64,000 nucleotides of DNA from assembly GCF_900113115.1 (NCBI RefSeq), contig NZ_FOOF01000002.1:1-64000 (forward strand). Direction: 5' to 3'. Origin of the DNA: Duganella sp. CF458 (lineage in GTDB: Bacteria; Pseudomonadota; Gammaproteobacteria; Burkholderiales; Burkholderiaceae_D). How positions within the stretch are numbered: position 1 is the first letter of the stretch; every line of letters starts with the position of its first letter. The translations under genes and the position numbers were made by a program. Under the pieces are notes generated by a model that did no database searches, had not been told where the DNA came from, and saw only the letters and a program-made list of their open reading frames with translations. Positions 41,926-50,436 of this stretch are shown here, one piece after another.

Positions 41926-44529
41926 TCAGAACTTGCCGCGCAGGCCGACGCTGTAGCGCGCGCCATTCTCGTACACGCCGACCGGCAAGCCGTCGGTGGT
42001 GTTGGTGCGGATCAGCTCATTGCCGATATTGACGGCGCTTGCGAAAATGCTCAACTGCGGCGTGATGTCCCAGTTGGCGGTGGCGTCCCACTGGCCGTAA
42101 GCGCTGGTCACATCCTGGCCGCCCTGGTCCAGCCCACCGTAGGACTTCGATCGGTAGTTGTACGACAGGCGCACGCTGTAGCTGTTTTTCTCGTAGAACA
42201 CGCTGGCATTCATCTGGTTCTTCGAATTGCCGATCACGTTCAGCTTGCGGCCGCCCGCTACCGCCCCGGTCTTGGCATCGGTGTAGGTGAAGTTGACCAC
42301 GGTGCCGAAGCCGCTGCTGCCAAACGCCTGCTGCCACTGGACTTCCAGGCCGTTCACCTTGGCGCCGTTGTCGGCGTTATGCGGACGGGTCACCGGGCGC
42401 TGCACACCTGCCACATTCTCCATCGCTGTCGAGGTATAGATGAAGGTATCGAGCTGTTTCGAGAAGGCGGTGGCCGACAGCAGCGAGGCATCGGCAAAGT
42501 ACCATTCCGCGCCGATCTCGAACTGGTTGGCGTGGTAGGGCTTCAGCAGCGGATTGCCCGCCGTCGCGGCATTGGTGGTGCCGCTCACCTCCGTGCTGGC
42601 ACTCAGGTCGCTGAAGGTGTTGCGGGCCATGACGCGCGAAGCGGCGGCACGCAGCAGCAGGTCTTTGCGGAAGTCATACACGACGTTGATGTTCGGCAGT
42701 GCATCGGTGTAGCTGCGGCCCACGCTGCCCAGCACATAGTTGCCGGTGCCGTCCAGGTCCTGGTAGGCGTCCGAAGTCTGCCTGGTCCGCACCAGGCGCA
42801 CACCGAAGTCGCCGCGCCACTTGTCGAAGGCGTAATCGGCACGCACATAGGCCGCCGAAATTTTTTCCTGGATGCGGTAGTACTCGCCTTTGGCTTCCTT
42901 GTAGACCATGCCTTTGTCGTACATGGCAAAGCCCTTGCTCGCGGCCAGGCCGTCATCCACCCAGGCGAACTGGGTCAGTGAGCCGGGGGTGGCGGCCTCC
43001 TTGCTGATCATCGGCGAAGCGCCGGTGGATAGATCCGCCAGCGTGTAAGGAATCCAGCCAACGCTGCCCGGGCCGACGGTGCCGATCGTGCGGCGATTCT
43101 GCACCTTGTTGTCGCGGTACTTCAAACCGGCCTTGATCGACTTGATGTAGGGATTTTCCAGGTCGAAGGTCAGGTCGGCCTGGCCATAGTTTTCCTTGCT
43201 CTCCATGCGGCGGATCCAGTCGCGCGCACTTTGCAGCGTCAGCTTGGTCGGATCGAGGGGGCTCATGTCGAGATACTTCACCTCATAGGTATCCGGCGCG
43301 ATATTGATGGTGGCGCGGGTGTTCCCGGTGAACCAGAAGTTACGGTCATGCTTGCTGCCGCCGGAACCGGAAGTCGTGCCGGCCTGCGCATGTAGCCGCC
43401 AGTTGTCCCCGTCGTAGCTGCCTTCCAGGTCCACCACTTTCGACTTCACATAGGCTTCGCGATAGATCGGTTCGAACGATACGCCGTTCACCGGGCCCAC
43501 GGTGCCGCCCACCACGGACTTGCCGCCGTCCGAGTTGTTGATAAAGCGCGGGTTATCCACACGGATATTATTGTTCGCATCGGCCAGGCCGCCAATCTGC
43601 CACAGGTAGTTCTGGTTGCTGTTATCCATCTTCATATCGGAATTGAGGTAATTCAGCGATATGTCGGATTGCGGGGTCGGGCGCAGTTGCAGGGTGATGT
43701 TGCCGGTGGTGCGTTCGCGGTCCTGGCGGAAGATCGGCGTGCCGCCGCCCCAGGAGGCGTAAGCGTTCGGGGTGACCGTGCCATTCTGGTCGACGATGTT
43801 GTACTTGGTCGCGTCGGTAAAGTTCTCCAGGCCGTCGCGGCGCATGGTGCGCTCCTGGCGGCTCAGGGCCACCAGCACGCCGAAAGTCTTGGCTTCGTTG
43901 ACCCAATTCACCAGCCCGGAGAACTGCGGGTCGGTTTTCTTCGGCAGGTCGCTATAGGTTGCTTCCGCCGAGGCTTGCGCGGTGAATGGTTTCTTGAACT
44001 GCAGGGGCTTGCGGGTGCGCACGATCACCAGGCCGCCGATGCTGCCCTCGTCCAGATCGGCCGAAGGGCTCTTGAAGACATCGAGGCTGCCAACCAGCTC
44101 GGACGGCAGGATATCGTAGTTGAAGCCGCGGCTTTGCGCATCGTTCTTCCACCAATAGGCCGAGGCGACCGACTGGCCATTCAACTGCGTCATGTTCAGG
44201 TTCTTGTCGGTACCGCGCACGAAGATGTCGCGGCCTTCACCCCAGGTGCGGTCGACCGAAATGCCGGGGATGCGCTGCAGGGAATCGGCCACGTTCTTGT
44301 CGGGGAACTTGCCCAGGTCCTCCGCCGTGACGGAATCCACCACATTCAGCGCGTCGCGCTTCTCGGCCAGGTTGCGCTTCAGCGTTTCGCGAATGCCGCG
44401 AACCTCCACCGATTGCAGGGCCTCGTTGCCGTCTGCTGTCTGTGCCTGCACATGATGCAGTGCCAGCGTGCCGAACATCAGCGCGATCAACTGCGGTAGT
44501 TTCTTCCTTCCTAGCGGTGCTCCGTTCAT
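41926..44529 (-). CDS. TonB-dependent outer-membrane receptor
   Basis: 867 residues. Signal peptide about 1-29 (VQA-Q), then a plug domain at about 37-150 (SVEVRGIRETLKRNLAEKRDALNVVDSVTAEDLGKFPDKNVADSLQRIPGISVDR) of the Xanthomonas/Caulobacter carbohydrate-type receptors. A long beta barrel follows and ends in GLRGKF with terminal Phe. It imports an oligosaccharide or glycoside with TonB energy. ATG 44529 was chosen; AGGAAAAAG lies upstream. The locus has no glycoside hydrolase. Confidence 0.91.
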   Translation of the reverse strand: MNGAPLGRKKLPQLIALMFGTLALHHVQAQTADGNEALQSVEVRGIRETLKRNLAEKRDALNVVDSVTAEDLGKFPDKNVADSLQRIPGISVDRTWGEGRDIFVRGTDKNLNMTQLNGQSVASAYWWKNDAQSRGFNYDILPSELVGSLDVFKSPSADLDEGSIGGLVIVRTRKPLQFKKPFTAQASAEATYSDLPKKTDPQFSGLVNWVNEAKTFGVLVALSRQERTMRRDGLENFTDATKYNIVDQNGTVTPNAYASWGGGTPIFRQDRERTTGNITLQLRPTPQSDISLNYLNSDMKMDNSNQNYLWQIGGLADANNNIRVDNPRFINNSDGGKSVVGGTVGPVNGVSFEPIYREAYVKSKVVDLEGSYDGDNWRLHAQAGTTSGSGGSKHDRNFWFTGNTRATINIAPDTYEVKYLDMSPLDPTKLTLQSARDWIRRMESKENYGQADLTFDLENPYIKSIKAGLKYRDNKVQNRRTIGTVGPGSVGWIPYTLADLSTGASPMISKEAATPGSLTQFAWVDDGLAASKGFAMYDKGMVYKEAKGEYYRIQEKISAAYVRADYAFDKWRGDFGVRLVRTRQTSDAYQDLDGTGNYVLGSVGRSYTDALPNINVVYDFRKDLLLRAAASRVMARNTFSDLSASTEVSGTTNAATAGNPLLKPYHANQFEIGAEWYFADASLLSATAFSKQLDTFIYTSTAMENVAGVQRPVTRPHNADNGAKVNGLEVQWQQAFGSSGFGTVVNFTYTDAKTGAVAGGRKLNVIGNSKNQMNASVFYEKNSYSVRLSYNYRSKSYGGLDQGGQDVTSAYGQWDATANWDITPQLSIFASAVNIGNELIRTNTTDGLPVGVYENGARYSVGLRGKF

Positions 44530-44619
44530 TTCTTTTTCCTTATCGTCTCTAAAGCGCTGCAAAAAATTCCCCGGCATACTCCCCATGCCGGGGCCAACAC
44601 ACTGCTTGGGGGAGTGTGA

Positions 44620-45870
44620 TCATTCCTGCTGTGGCAAATACCACTTGGCAAAACCGTTCTGTATGCGGGCCGCCGCTTCGCGTGCGCCCAGCTTCCCGTT
44701 CAAGACCTGCGCATTCACCGACCACAGCTCACTCTCCATATTGGGCAAGCCGCGGTTCATGATCAGCGCGTTGAGGCGGAAGTTCGAATCGCATGTCGTG
44801 CGCCAGGCGGCCATCTGCTTGGCCAGCGGGTCGCGTACGGCGATCAGGTGGTTCGATAGGGTGAAGAAGCCGATCACGCGATTGGTGTACAAGTCGGCGA
44901 ACTCCTGCGAGCCGAGCCAGGCCAGGAATTTGTAGGCGTCAGCCTTGTTGCGCGATTTGCGATTGATGCCGATGCCGATGTCCATATGGTCGGAAATCTG
45001 GCAGCGGTCACCCGCCTGCTGCAGCGGCGGCGCGAAGACGCCCAGCTCAAGCTCAGGGAACTGGTTGAAGTAAGAGATGTCCCAGGAACCGGCCGGGTAG
45101 ATCGCCGCCCCGCCCTGGGCGAAAAGCAGCTGCGTATCGCGGTAGGTCTGCACCGGGGCCGACTTCGGCAGGTACGCGGCCAGGCGTGCCTCGAAATCGA
45201 AAGCGGCGACGAAAGGCGCATCGGTGAATTTCGCTTTGCCGGCAATCAGCGCGCGCCGGCCTTGCTCCCCGCCCCAGTAATTCGGGCCGATATTGGTAAA
45301 GACGGTCTGGCTGGACAGCCATTCGTCAGCTGTGCCCAGCGCCAGCGGCGCGTACTGGCTTTTACGGACCGCATCCAGCACGCCGAAGAACTCCGCTTCC
45401 GTCGCCGGCGGCTGCAGGCCAAGCTTGCGGAAGATCTTCTTGTTGTACAGGAAGCCGTGGATCACCGAGGCGACCGGCATGCAGAAGATATCCTTGCCAT
45501 CGTCGGTCTGCCAGGCGACCAGCGCGCCAGGCGCGAAGTTTTCCATGCCTGCCTTGCCATTCAGCTTCTCGAAGTAGCCGCGGCGATACAGCAGCAGCGA
45601 AGTATCGAAGGGACGGCAGGCCAGCATATCGCCCGCGGTGCCGTTGCCAAGGCGTGCGGCCAGGCTGGTGTCGTATTCGGTGGGGGCGGTAGGCGAAAAC
45701 TTTACCGAGATGCCGGGGTATTTGCGTTCGAACGCAGGCAGCAGCACGGTCTCCCACAGGGCCTTGTCGTCAACCCGCCAGCTCTCCAGCACCAGGGTGC
45801 CTGCCCGTGCGGCGCTGGTGCAGGTCAGCGCCAGGATGATTGCGGCTCGCAGGATACGGCTGGTTGGCAC
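44620..45870 (-). CDS. extracellular sugar-binding protein (first of the locus)
   Basis: 416 residues. Signal peptide about 1-23 (ARA-G), then a type II solute-binding fold of the family 1 type (LVLESWRVDDKALWETVLLPAFERKYPGISVKF; MPVASVIHGFLYNKKIFRKLGL; YPAGSWDISYFNQFPELELG). It is only distantly similar to the second binding protein (39165-40493), so they are unlikely to be a recent duplication. It leads the putative operon, whose upstream gap bears the TTACA repeats, and it has no ABC permease or ATPase partner. A role as a periplasmic co-sensor is my inference. Confidence 0.87.
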   Translation of the reverse strand: MPTSRILRAAIILALTCTSAARAGTLVLESWRVDDKALWETVLLPAFERKYPGISVKFSPTAPTEYDTSLAARLGNGTAGDMLACRPFDTSLLLYRRGYFEKLNGKAGMENFAPGALVAWQTDDGKDIFCMPVASVIHGFLYNKKIFRKLGLQPPATEAEFFGVLDAVRKSQYAPLALGTADEWLSSQTVFTNIGPNYWGGEQGRRALIAGKAKFTDAPFVAAFDFEARLAAYLPKSAPVQTYRDTQLLFAQGGAAIYPAGSWDISYFNQFPELELGVFAPPLQQAGDRCQISDHMDIGIGINRKSRNKADAYKFLAWLGSQEFADLYTNRVIGFFTLSNHLIAVRDPLAKQMAAWRTTCDSNFRLNALIMNRGLPNMESELWSVNAQVLNGKLGAREAAARIQNGFAKWYLPQQE

Positions 45871-46010
45871 GGCGGCTTCTCCACGGGGTGTTGTCGATCA
45901 GTAAATTCATGCTAACACCGTGAAAAATGTGACACCAGCGCCGCCCTGGCGTGCGAAGCGCCAGCGCAAATCGTTGATTCTTATGAGGATTTTGCAGAAG
46001 GACTGTAGCG

Positions 46011-46094
46011 GCGCTTACAAAACTTTACAGAGCAGCGGCCGCAGCCCGGCGGTTGCGTTCACGCCTCGCAATCAGCGCTTACAAAACATTACGA
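46011..46094 (-). promoter_or_regulatory. two paired TTACA direct repeats: candidate response-regulator sites
   Basis: Copies at 46011-46030 and 46075-46094 agree at 17 of 20 positions. Each contains two half-sites ten bases apart (TTACA/TTACA at 46015 and 46025; TTACA/TTACG at 46079 and 46089), the tandem geometry of OmpR/PhoB/CpxR regulators. The pairs lie 64 bases apart. On the minus strand a CATAAG -10-like box follows at 45985-45980, 25 bases from the nearer copy, with no good -35. A short hairpin (45946-45964) lies in the leader. Confidence 0.65.
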
Positions 46095-46108
46095 AACGCG
46101 CGCATTTA

Positions 46109-47068
46109 TTACGTGCGAAGCTGCAGGCGAGCGCGCGCAGCGTTGTATTCCGTCTGCAGTCGCTCCACCAGTTCGGCGGTTGTCGGCACGTCATGCATCA
46201 AACCGACGCCCTGGCCCGCGCCCCAGATATCGCGCCAGGCCTTGGCCGTGCCGCTGTTGAAGCTCATTTTCGTCTTGTCCGATTCCGGCAGGTTCTCCGG
46301 ATCGAGGCCGGCCGCCACGATGGACTTCTTCAGGTAGTTGCCATGCACCCCCGTGAACAGGTTGGTGTAGACCACGTCGGCAGCCGACGATTCGATGATG
46401 GCCTCGCGGTAGTCTTCCGTGACGTTGGATTCCCGCGTCGCCAGGAAACGCGAGCCGATATAGGCAAAGTCGGCGCCCATCGCTTGCGCGGCCAGCACCG
46501 CATCGCCGGTGGCGATCGATCCGGACAGCGCCAGCGGCCCGTCGAAGAAGCGCCGCACCTCGCCCACCAGCGCGAATGGCGACAAGGTGCCGGCATGGCC
46601 GCCAGCGCCGCTGGCAACCAGGATCAAGCCATCGACGCCCGCCTCCAGCGCCTTTTGCGCATGGCGGATATTGACCACGTCATGCAGCACAATGCCGCCG
46701 TAGCTGTGGATAGCATCCAACATTTCCACAGGCGGCGCGCGCAGCGAGGAGATGATGATCGGAACCTTGTGACGGACGCACACGTCCACGTCGTGCTCCA
46801 GCCGCTCGTTCGAATGGTGGACGATCTGGTTGACCGCAATCGGGCCCACGCGCACGCCGGGATTCCCGTCCTGGTAGTCCGCAAGTTCCTTCTGCAGGTC
46901 GGTCAGCCAGGTATCGAGCAGTTCCTTCGGCCGCGCGTTCAGCGCCGGGAAAGAACCGACAATGCCCGCCTTGCACTGGGCTGCCACCAGCGCGGGACCG
47001 CTGGCGATGAACATTGGCGAAGCAATGACCGGAAGCGTCAGATTCTGCAATACGGCGGGTAATGTCAT
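46109..47068 (-). CDS. nitronate monooxygenase / 2-nitropropane dioxygenase family
   Basis: 319-residue FMN-dependent TIM-barrel enzyme. Family motifs include PVIASPMFIASGPALVAAQCKAGIVGSFPALNAR, the phosphate-binding GLILVASGAGGHAG, and LSGSIATGDAVLAAQAMGADFAYIGSRFLAT. It oxidises alkyl nitronates to carbonyl compounds and nitrite; many family members have other, unknown substrates. It is separated from the next gene upstream (DUF4139) by only 10 bases, so it may share its transcript. Downstream is the control region of the sugar locus. Confidence 0.9.
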   Translation of the reverse strand: MTLPAVLQNLTLPVIASPMFIASGPALVAAQCKAGIVGSFPALNARPKELLDTWLTDLQKELADYQDGNPGVRVGPIAVNQIVHHSNERLEHDVDVCVRHKVPIIISSLRAPPVEMLDAIHSYGGIVLHDVVNIRHAQKALEAGVDGLILVASGAGGHAGTLSPFALVGEVRRFFDGPLALSGSIATGDAVLAAQAMGADFAYIGSRFLATRESNVTEDYREAIIESSAADVVYTNLFTGVHGNYLKKSIVAAGLDPENLPESDKTKMSFNSGTAKAWRDIWGAGQGVGLMHDVPTTAELVERLQTEYNAARARLQLRT

Positions 47069-47078
47069 GGACCTGTCC

Positions 47079-48674
47079 TTAGAAATTTTGCATGCCGCTT
47101 ACTGTACCTTCTTTGGGATAGCTGATGGTGTAGCCGACGTTGATCTTCATGGTCTCATTCGGCGCCAGGATTTTCTCCCAACCGACGATGCCCTGGCGCT
47201 GCTCCCACGCCGCTATGCCCGGCTGCGGCGAGAACGCCTGCTTCACCTTGATCTCTTCCGACGCGCTGACCGGCGTGGATTCCAGCACCAGCAGTTCGAC
47301 CGGCGCCTTGTGGAAGCTGCTGATCGTAAACACATCGGCCACCTGTTGCTCGCCGCGCTGCGACAGGAAGCCGCGGCTGCCCGACTGCTGGTCCGCACGG
47401 TCAACCGTCACGCGCACCAATTCATCGCGGCCGAAGGACAGCGCCAGCTTGTCCGAGCCCTGGGTATTCCAGTAAGTCGCGCCAACATAGCCGCCATCGC
47501 GGAACAGCTGGATGTTCCCGCTCAACCAGACGCCGGAGGGACGCTCCGCTTCCGCGGTGATCACGGCGAATTTCTCCTGGCGGGGAACCACGCGCACGCG
47601 CTGCTTGGCAGCGAGCTTCAAGGTCGCCAGCGGCAGCGTAATCTCGCGCCCATCGGAGGCCAGTGTGACCCGGTTCGGCACCGCGAATTCCGAATCGAAG
47701 GTGCCTTGCGTCTCCAGCACGGGCGGGATGAAATTGTCGGCCACGCCGCGCGACGCCATCGGCGCCGGCGCGGCGGGCGCCGCTACCGGCACGGGTGCGG
47801 CCGCTGCCGCATAATCGTATTGCTGCGGCGGCCTTGGCGGGTGGTAGGTCAGACGCTGCGGCACGGGTTCCGGTGCCTGCGGTGACAGGCGCGGTTGACC
47901 GGTGGACAAGCGCATGTCGACACCATTCCAATCCTCGCCCGACTTCTGCGCCACCACCGCCATGCGCTCCAGCTCAATGGTCGACGTGGTGGAGTTCAGC
48001 GACGCGCGGTAAGCAGGCTTCCAGCCCGCTCGGTTCACCTGGTAGGACAACTGGATACTGCCAGCCTGCTGCGCCGCGACGGCAATGGTAATGCTGCGCT
48101 GGTCGCGCGCCCCGCTGCGCGTCTTTTCCAATTCGCGCTGCACCGTCTTGATTTTCTTGTCGATCTCGCGCAATTGAACCTGGGTGCGCTGGATCTGCGC
48201 CAGCGCCTCGCGGCCGCCGCGCTTGATCGTGTCGACAGCAGCAGCAAGCGACTTGCCATCAACCTGGCTCGGGACGCCCTCGCCGCCATTCAGTTTGGAC
48301 AGGTAGTTTTTCACCAGGACGGACGATTCGATTTCCACGTTCAGCAATTCGCGGCTGTCTTCCAACGCCTGCAACTTCGCCTCCAGCTCCGCCTCGCGCG
48401 GGCTGACCGCTTCCGCCTGCCCCACATCGCGCGTCACCACCTGGCCCACCTGCACCCCTGGTGAAGCCTGGATGCGCAGGGTCTGCGCATCGAAATTCGC
48501 CGGCAGGCCGGTAATTTCGAGTTCCCTCATGCCAGGGGAAACCTGGGCGCTGCGCTCCACGGTGGCGATCCCCGAATACAGGGTCACGCGCGTGATCGGC
48601 GCATTGGCGGCGCAGGCAAAACCCTGCACGGAGAAACAAAGGGCTACTGCGGTAGCGATGCGGCTTGGCTTCAT
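47079..48674 (-). CDS. exported DUF4139 (MuiA-like) protein
   Basis: 531 residues. Signal peptide about 1-23, an N-terminal DUF4140 domain (about 26-120: ITRVTLYSGIATVERSAQVSPGMRELEITGLP), a predicted coiled coil (about 115-190: RELLNVEIESSVLVKNYLSKLNG to KKIKTVQRELEKT), and the DUF4139 domain (about 200-530). The family includes the 'mucoidy inhibitor MuiA' annotation, but the function is unproven. A low-complexity Pro/Ala tract (about 270-305: APEPVPQRLTYHPPRPPQQ and AAAAAPVPVAAPAAPAP) interrupts it. I chose ATG 48674 (MKPSRIA) over an upstream extension because of the signal peptide. Confidence 0.87.
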   Translation of the reverse strand: MKPSRIATAVALCFSVQGFACAANAPITRVTLYSGIATVERSAQVSPGMRELEITGLPANFDAQTLRIQASPGVQVGQVVTRDVGQAEAVSPREAELEAKLQALEDSRELLNVEIESSVLVKNYLSKLNGGEGVPSQVDGKSLAAAVDTIKRGGREALAQIQRTQVQLREIDKKIKTVQRELEKTRSGARDQRSITIAVAAQQAGSIQLSYQVNRAGWKPAYRASLNSTTSTIELERMAVVAQKSGEDWNGVDMRLSTGQPRLSPQAPEPVPQRLTYHPPRPPQQYDYAAAAAPVPVAAPAAPAPMASRGVADNFIPPVLETQGTFDSEFAVPNRVTLASDGREITLPLATLKLAAKQRVRVVPRQEKFAVITAEAERPSGVWLSGNIQLFRDGGYVGATYWNTQGSDKLALSFGRDELVRVTVDRADQQSGSRGFLSQRGEQQVADVFTISSFHKAPVELLVLESTPVSASEEIKVKQAFSPQPGIAAWEQRQGIVGWEKILAPNETMKINVGYTISYPKEGTVSGMQNF

Positions 48675-48732
48675 GAGGGTGTCACAGGCGAAGGAAAACC
48701 TGATCTTGCAGCGCCCGCCAAATATTGTCAAT

Positions 48733-50313
48733 TTAGGAACGCCACACGGCGGCCAAGGCCTTCATCTTGGTCCAGACGGAGAGGCGCTCGTCCGACAGCG
48801 CATCAAGGAAATCGGACAGGCGCTTGGATTTCGCCATGGTGTACACCGTCAGTGCGGTGGTGATGACGAATACCGAGCCGAAGATCCACACCCGGCGCGA
48901 CGTTGGCGCATCGGCTTCCGCCAGCAGATTCATGCCGAGGAAGCCGGTAGTAATGGTGCCGATCATGCCGAAGATGGTGACCACCGTCAGGCGCACGACA
49001 GTATTGGCCTGGCGCCGCAAGCTATCCGCTTCCAGGTAGCCGTTCATATCGGCCACGCGGGTTTTCACTTCGGCGTAGGCGCGTTCGATGTCGAGATGCT
49101 GGCCGCACATCCGGAACAGGGCGCGGATCTGTTGCTGGTCCGAGATTTCGGTGAACCAATAGCGGTGCGTGAAACGCAGGAAGCTCTCGAAGGCGTAACG
49201 AATGCGGCGTTTGAAGGAACGCACGCTGTCGGCATCGGCCACCTGCAGCTCCGTCAGCGCTTCCGCCAGCCGGTCGGAGAACATCAGCAGCGATGACTTC
49301 TGCAGGTGTGCGATCATGAACAGCAGGAAGTGCTGGTGGCGGAACTGCGACAGGACGCCGCGCTCCTTGCAACAGAAGAATTGCGAAGCAGCGTCGCCGA
49401 CGACAACCAGCGCGTAGCCGCTGCAGACGTAGCGTGTGTAGGGTGCGGCCCCGCCATTGCACCAGAAGCGGTCGTAGAAATAGCGGCGGTCGACGCCGTC
49501 CGACTGCGTGCGCTGCGCATCGGCAGGCGCGGAGGAGGTGCCCGCCATCGTGCCCAAGGCCGCGAAATCGGCCGGCGACAGCGCGCTTGGCCGGTCGACG
49601 GCGAGGTAAGCCATCATCGGCATGCGGTAATACTCGACCTGGCGGTAACGCAGCGCGGCCGTGGCGCCAGGCGCATCGGGCTCCATCGGCTCCAGCAGGT
49701 AGCGCCAATGCGAGGCGATGCGCGGCGCCAGGTGGCGCACCACCTGGTCGATGAAGGCCTGCCGCTCCTGCGCATCGGATTGCACCAGCAAGCGCCCGCC
49801 GGCGTCGAGCCATTCGACACCATGCATGCAATGCAGCGCGTTGCCCGCATCATCCCAGCCGGCCGGATAGGCTCGCCCGAAGCGGTACAGCAGATCCTGC
49901 GCCTCATCAAACGGCAGGTCGCTGGCGCCGACCTCCATCACCAGCAGCACGATATCGACGTCGAAGAAGAAATGCAGGCAGAGATTGTGCACATCCAGCA
50001 CGCGCGGCGCGGCGCCGGGACAGGCCGTCACGCGAACCCCGGCAATATCCTTGCGGCGAAAGATACGGCGCTGACCGGCGCCAAACAGGAAGCGCTGCAC
50101 ATACGGCAAGAAGCTGACGAACTCGGTGTAATAGCGTTCCTGGAAAGCAGCGCTGGCATCGCGCGCCGAAGTGACCTCGCGCCACGGCGAATCAGCCCCG
50201 AGCAATTCCCAAGGCCGCGCATGCGCACGCTCCGCCCCATCCGGCGGCATCAACCGCAATGGCCATAAAAGAACCTGCCGTACATGCTGGACATGCGGGG
50301 AGTGGGCGCTCAT
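48733..50313 (-). CDS. CorA-like membrane protein (GMN motif)
   Basis: 526 residues. The C-terminal region has two hydrophobic segments (about 455-480 and 488-510), and the first ends in GTITTGFLGMNLL, the GMN signature of the CorA/Mrs2 Mg2+ channel superfamily. The large N-terminal part (about 440 residues) is soluble and longer than in classical CorA (about 316 residues in total), so metal transport is not assured. I chose ATG 50313 because the frame continues upstream only into an inverted repeat. It is transcribed in the same direction as the DUF4139 gene, 58 bases away. Confidence 0.82.
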   Translation of the reverse strand: MSAHSPHVQHVRQVLLWPLRLMPPDGAERAHARPWELLGADSPWREVTSARDASAAFQERYYTEFVSFLPYVQRFLFGAGQRRIFRRKDIAGVRVTACPGAAPRVLDVHNLCLHFFFDVDIVLLVMEVGASDLPFDEAQDLLYRFGRAYPAGWDDAGNALHCMHGVEWLDAGGRLLVQSDAQERQAFIDQVVRHLAPRIASHWRYLLEPMEPDAPGATAALRYRQVEYYRMPMMAYLAVDRPSALSPADFAALGTMAGTSSAPADAQRTQSDGVDRRYFYDRFWCNGGAAPYTRYVCSGYALVVVGDAASQFFCCKERGVLSQFRHQHFLLFMIAHLQKSSLLMFSDRLAEALTELQVADADSVRSFKRRIRYAFESFLRFTHRYWFTEISDQQQIRALFRMCGQHLDIERAYAEVKTRVADMNGYLEADSLRRQANTVVRLTVVTIFGMIGTITTGFLGMNLLAEADAPTSRRVWIFGSVFVITTALTVYTMAKSKRLSDFLDALSDERLSVWTKMKALAAVWRS

Positions 50314-50331
50314 GCAGCCAGTATAGCCGAG

Positions 50332-50435
50332 CCCGTGTCCCACCCTGGGGTCACACCCGAAATGAGACACGGCCTCTACAAGTAGCAGATGGGCTCGTGT
50401 CCCGATTCGGGTGTGACCCCATGGTGGGACACGGG
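50332..50435. repeat. long imperfect inverted repeat (40-bp arms)
   Basis: Left arm 50332-50371 and right arm 50396-50435 match as reverse complements at 36 of 40 positions; the outer 30 bases have a single mismatch. The spacer is 24 bases. The arms carry GTGTCCCACC and GGGGTCACACCCGA sequences that read like dispersed Oxalobacteraceae repeats. It fills the gap between the MBL gene's stop and the CorA-like gene's start. Confidence 0.85.
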
Positions 50436-50436
50436 G

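Noticed and set aside
46109..48674. An idea that the nitronate monooxygenase and DUF4139 genes belong to the sugar locus
   Set aside because: They are upstream of the TTACA repeats and separated by the promoter region; same strand but no functional link.
50313..50370. A longer N-terminus of the CorA-like protein
   Set aside because: The extra residues are translated from the inverted repeat; the internal ATG at 50313 is more likely.
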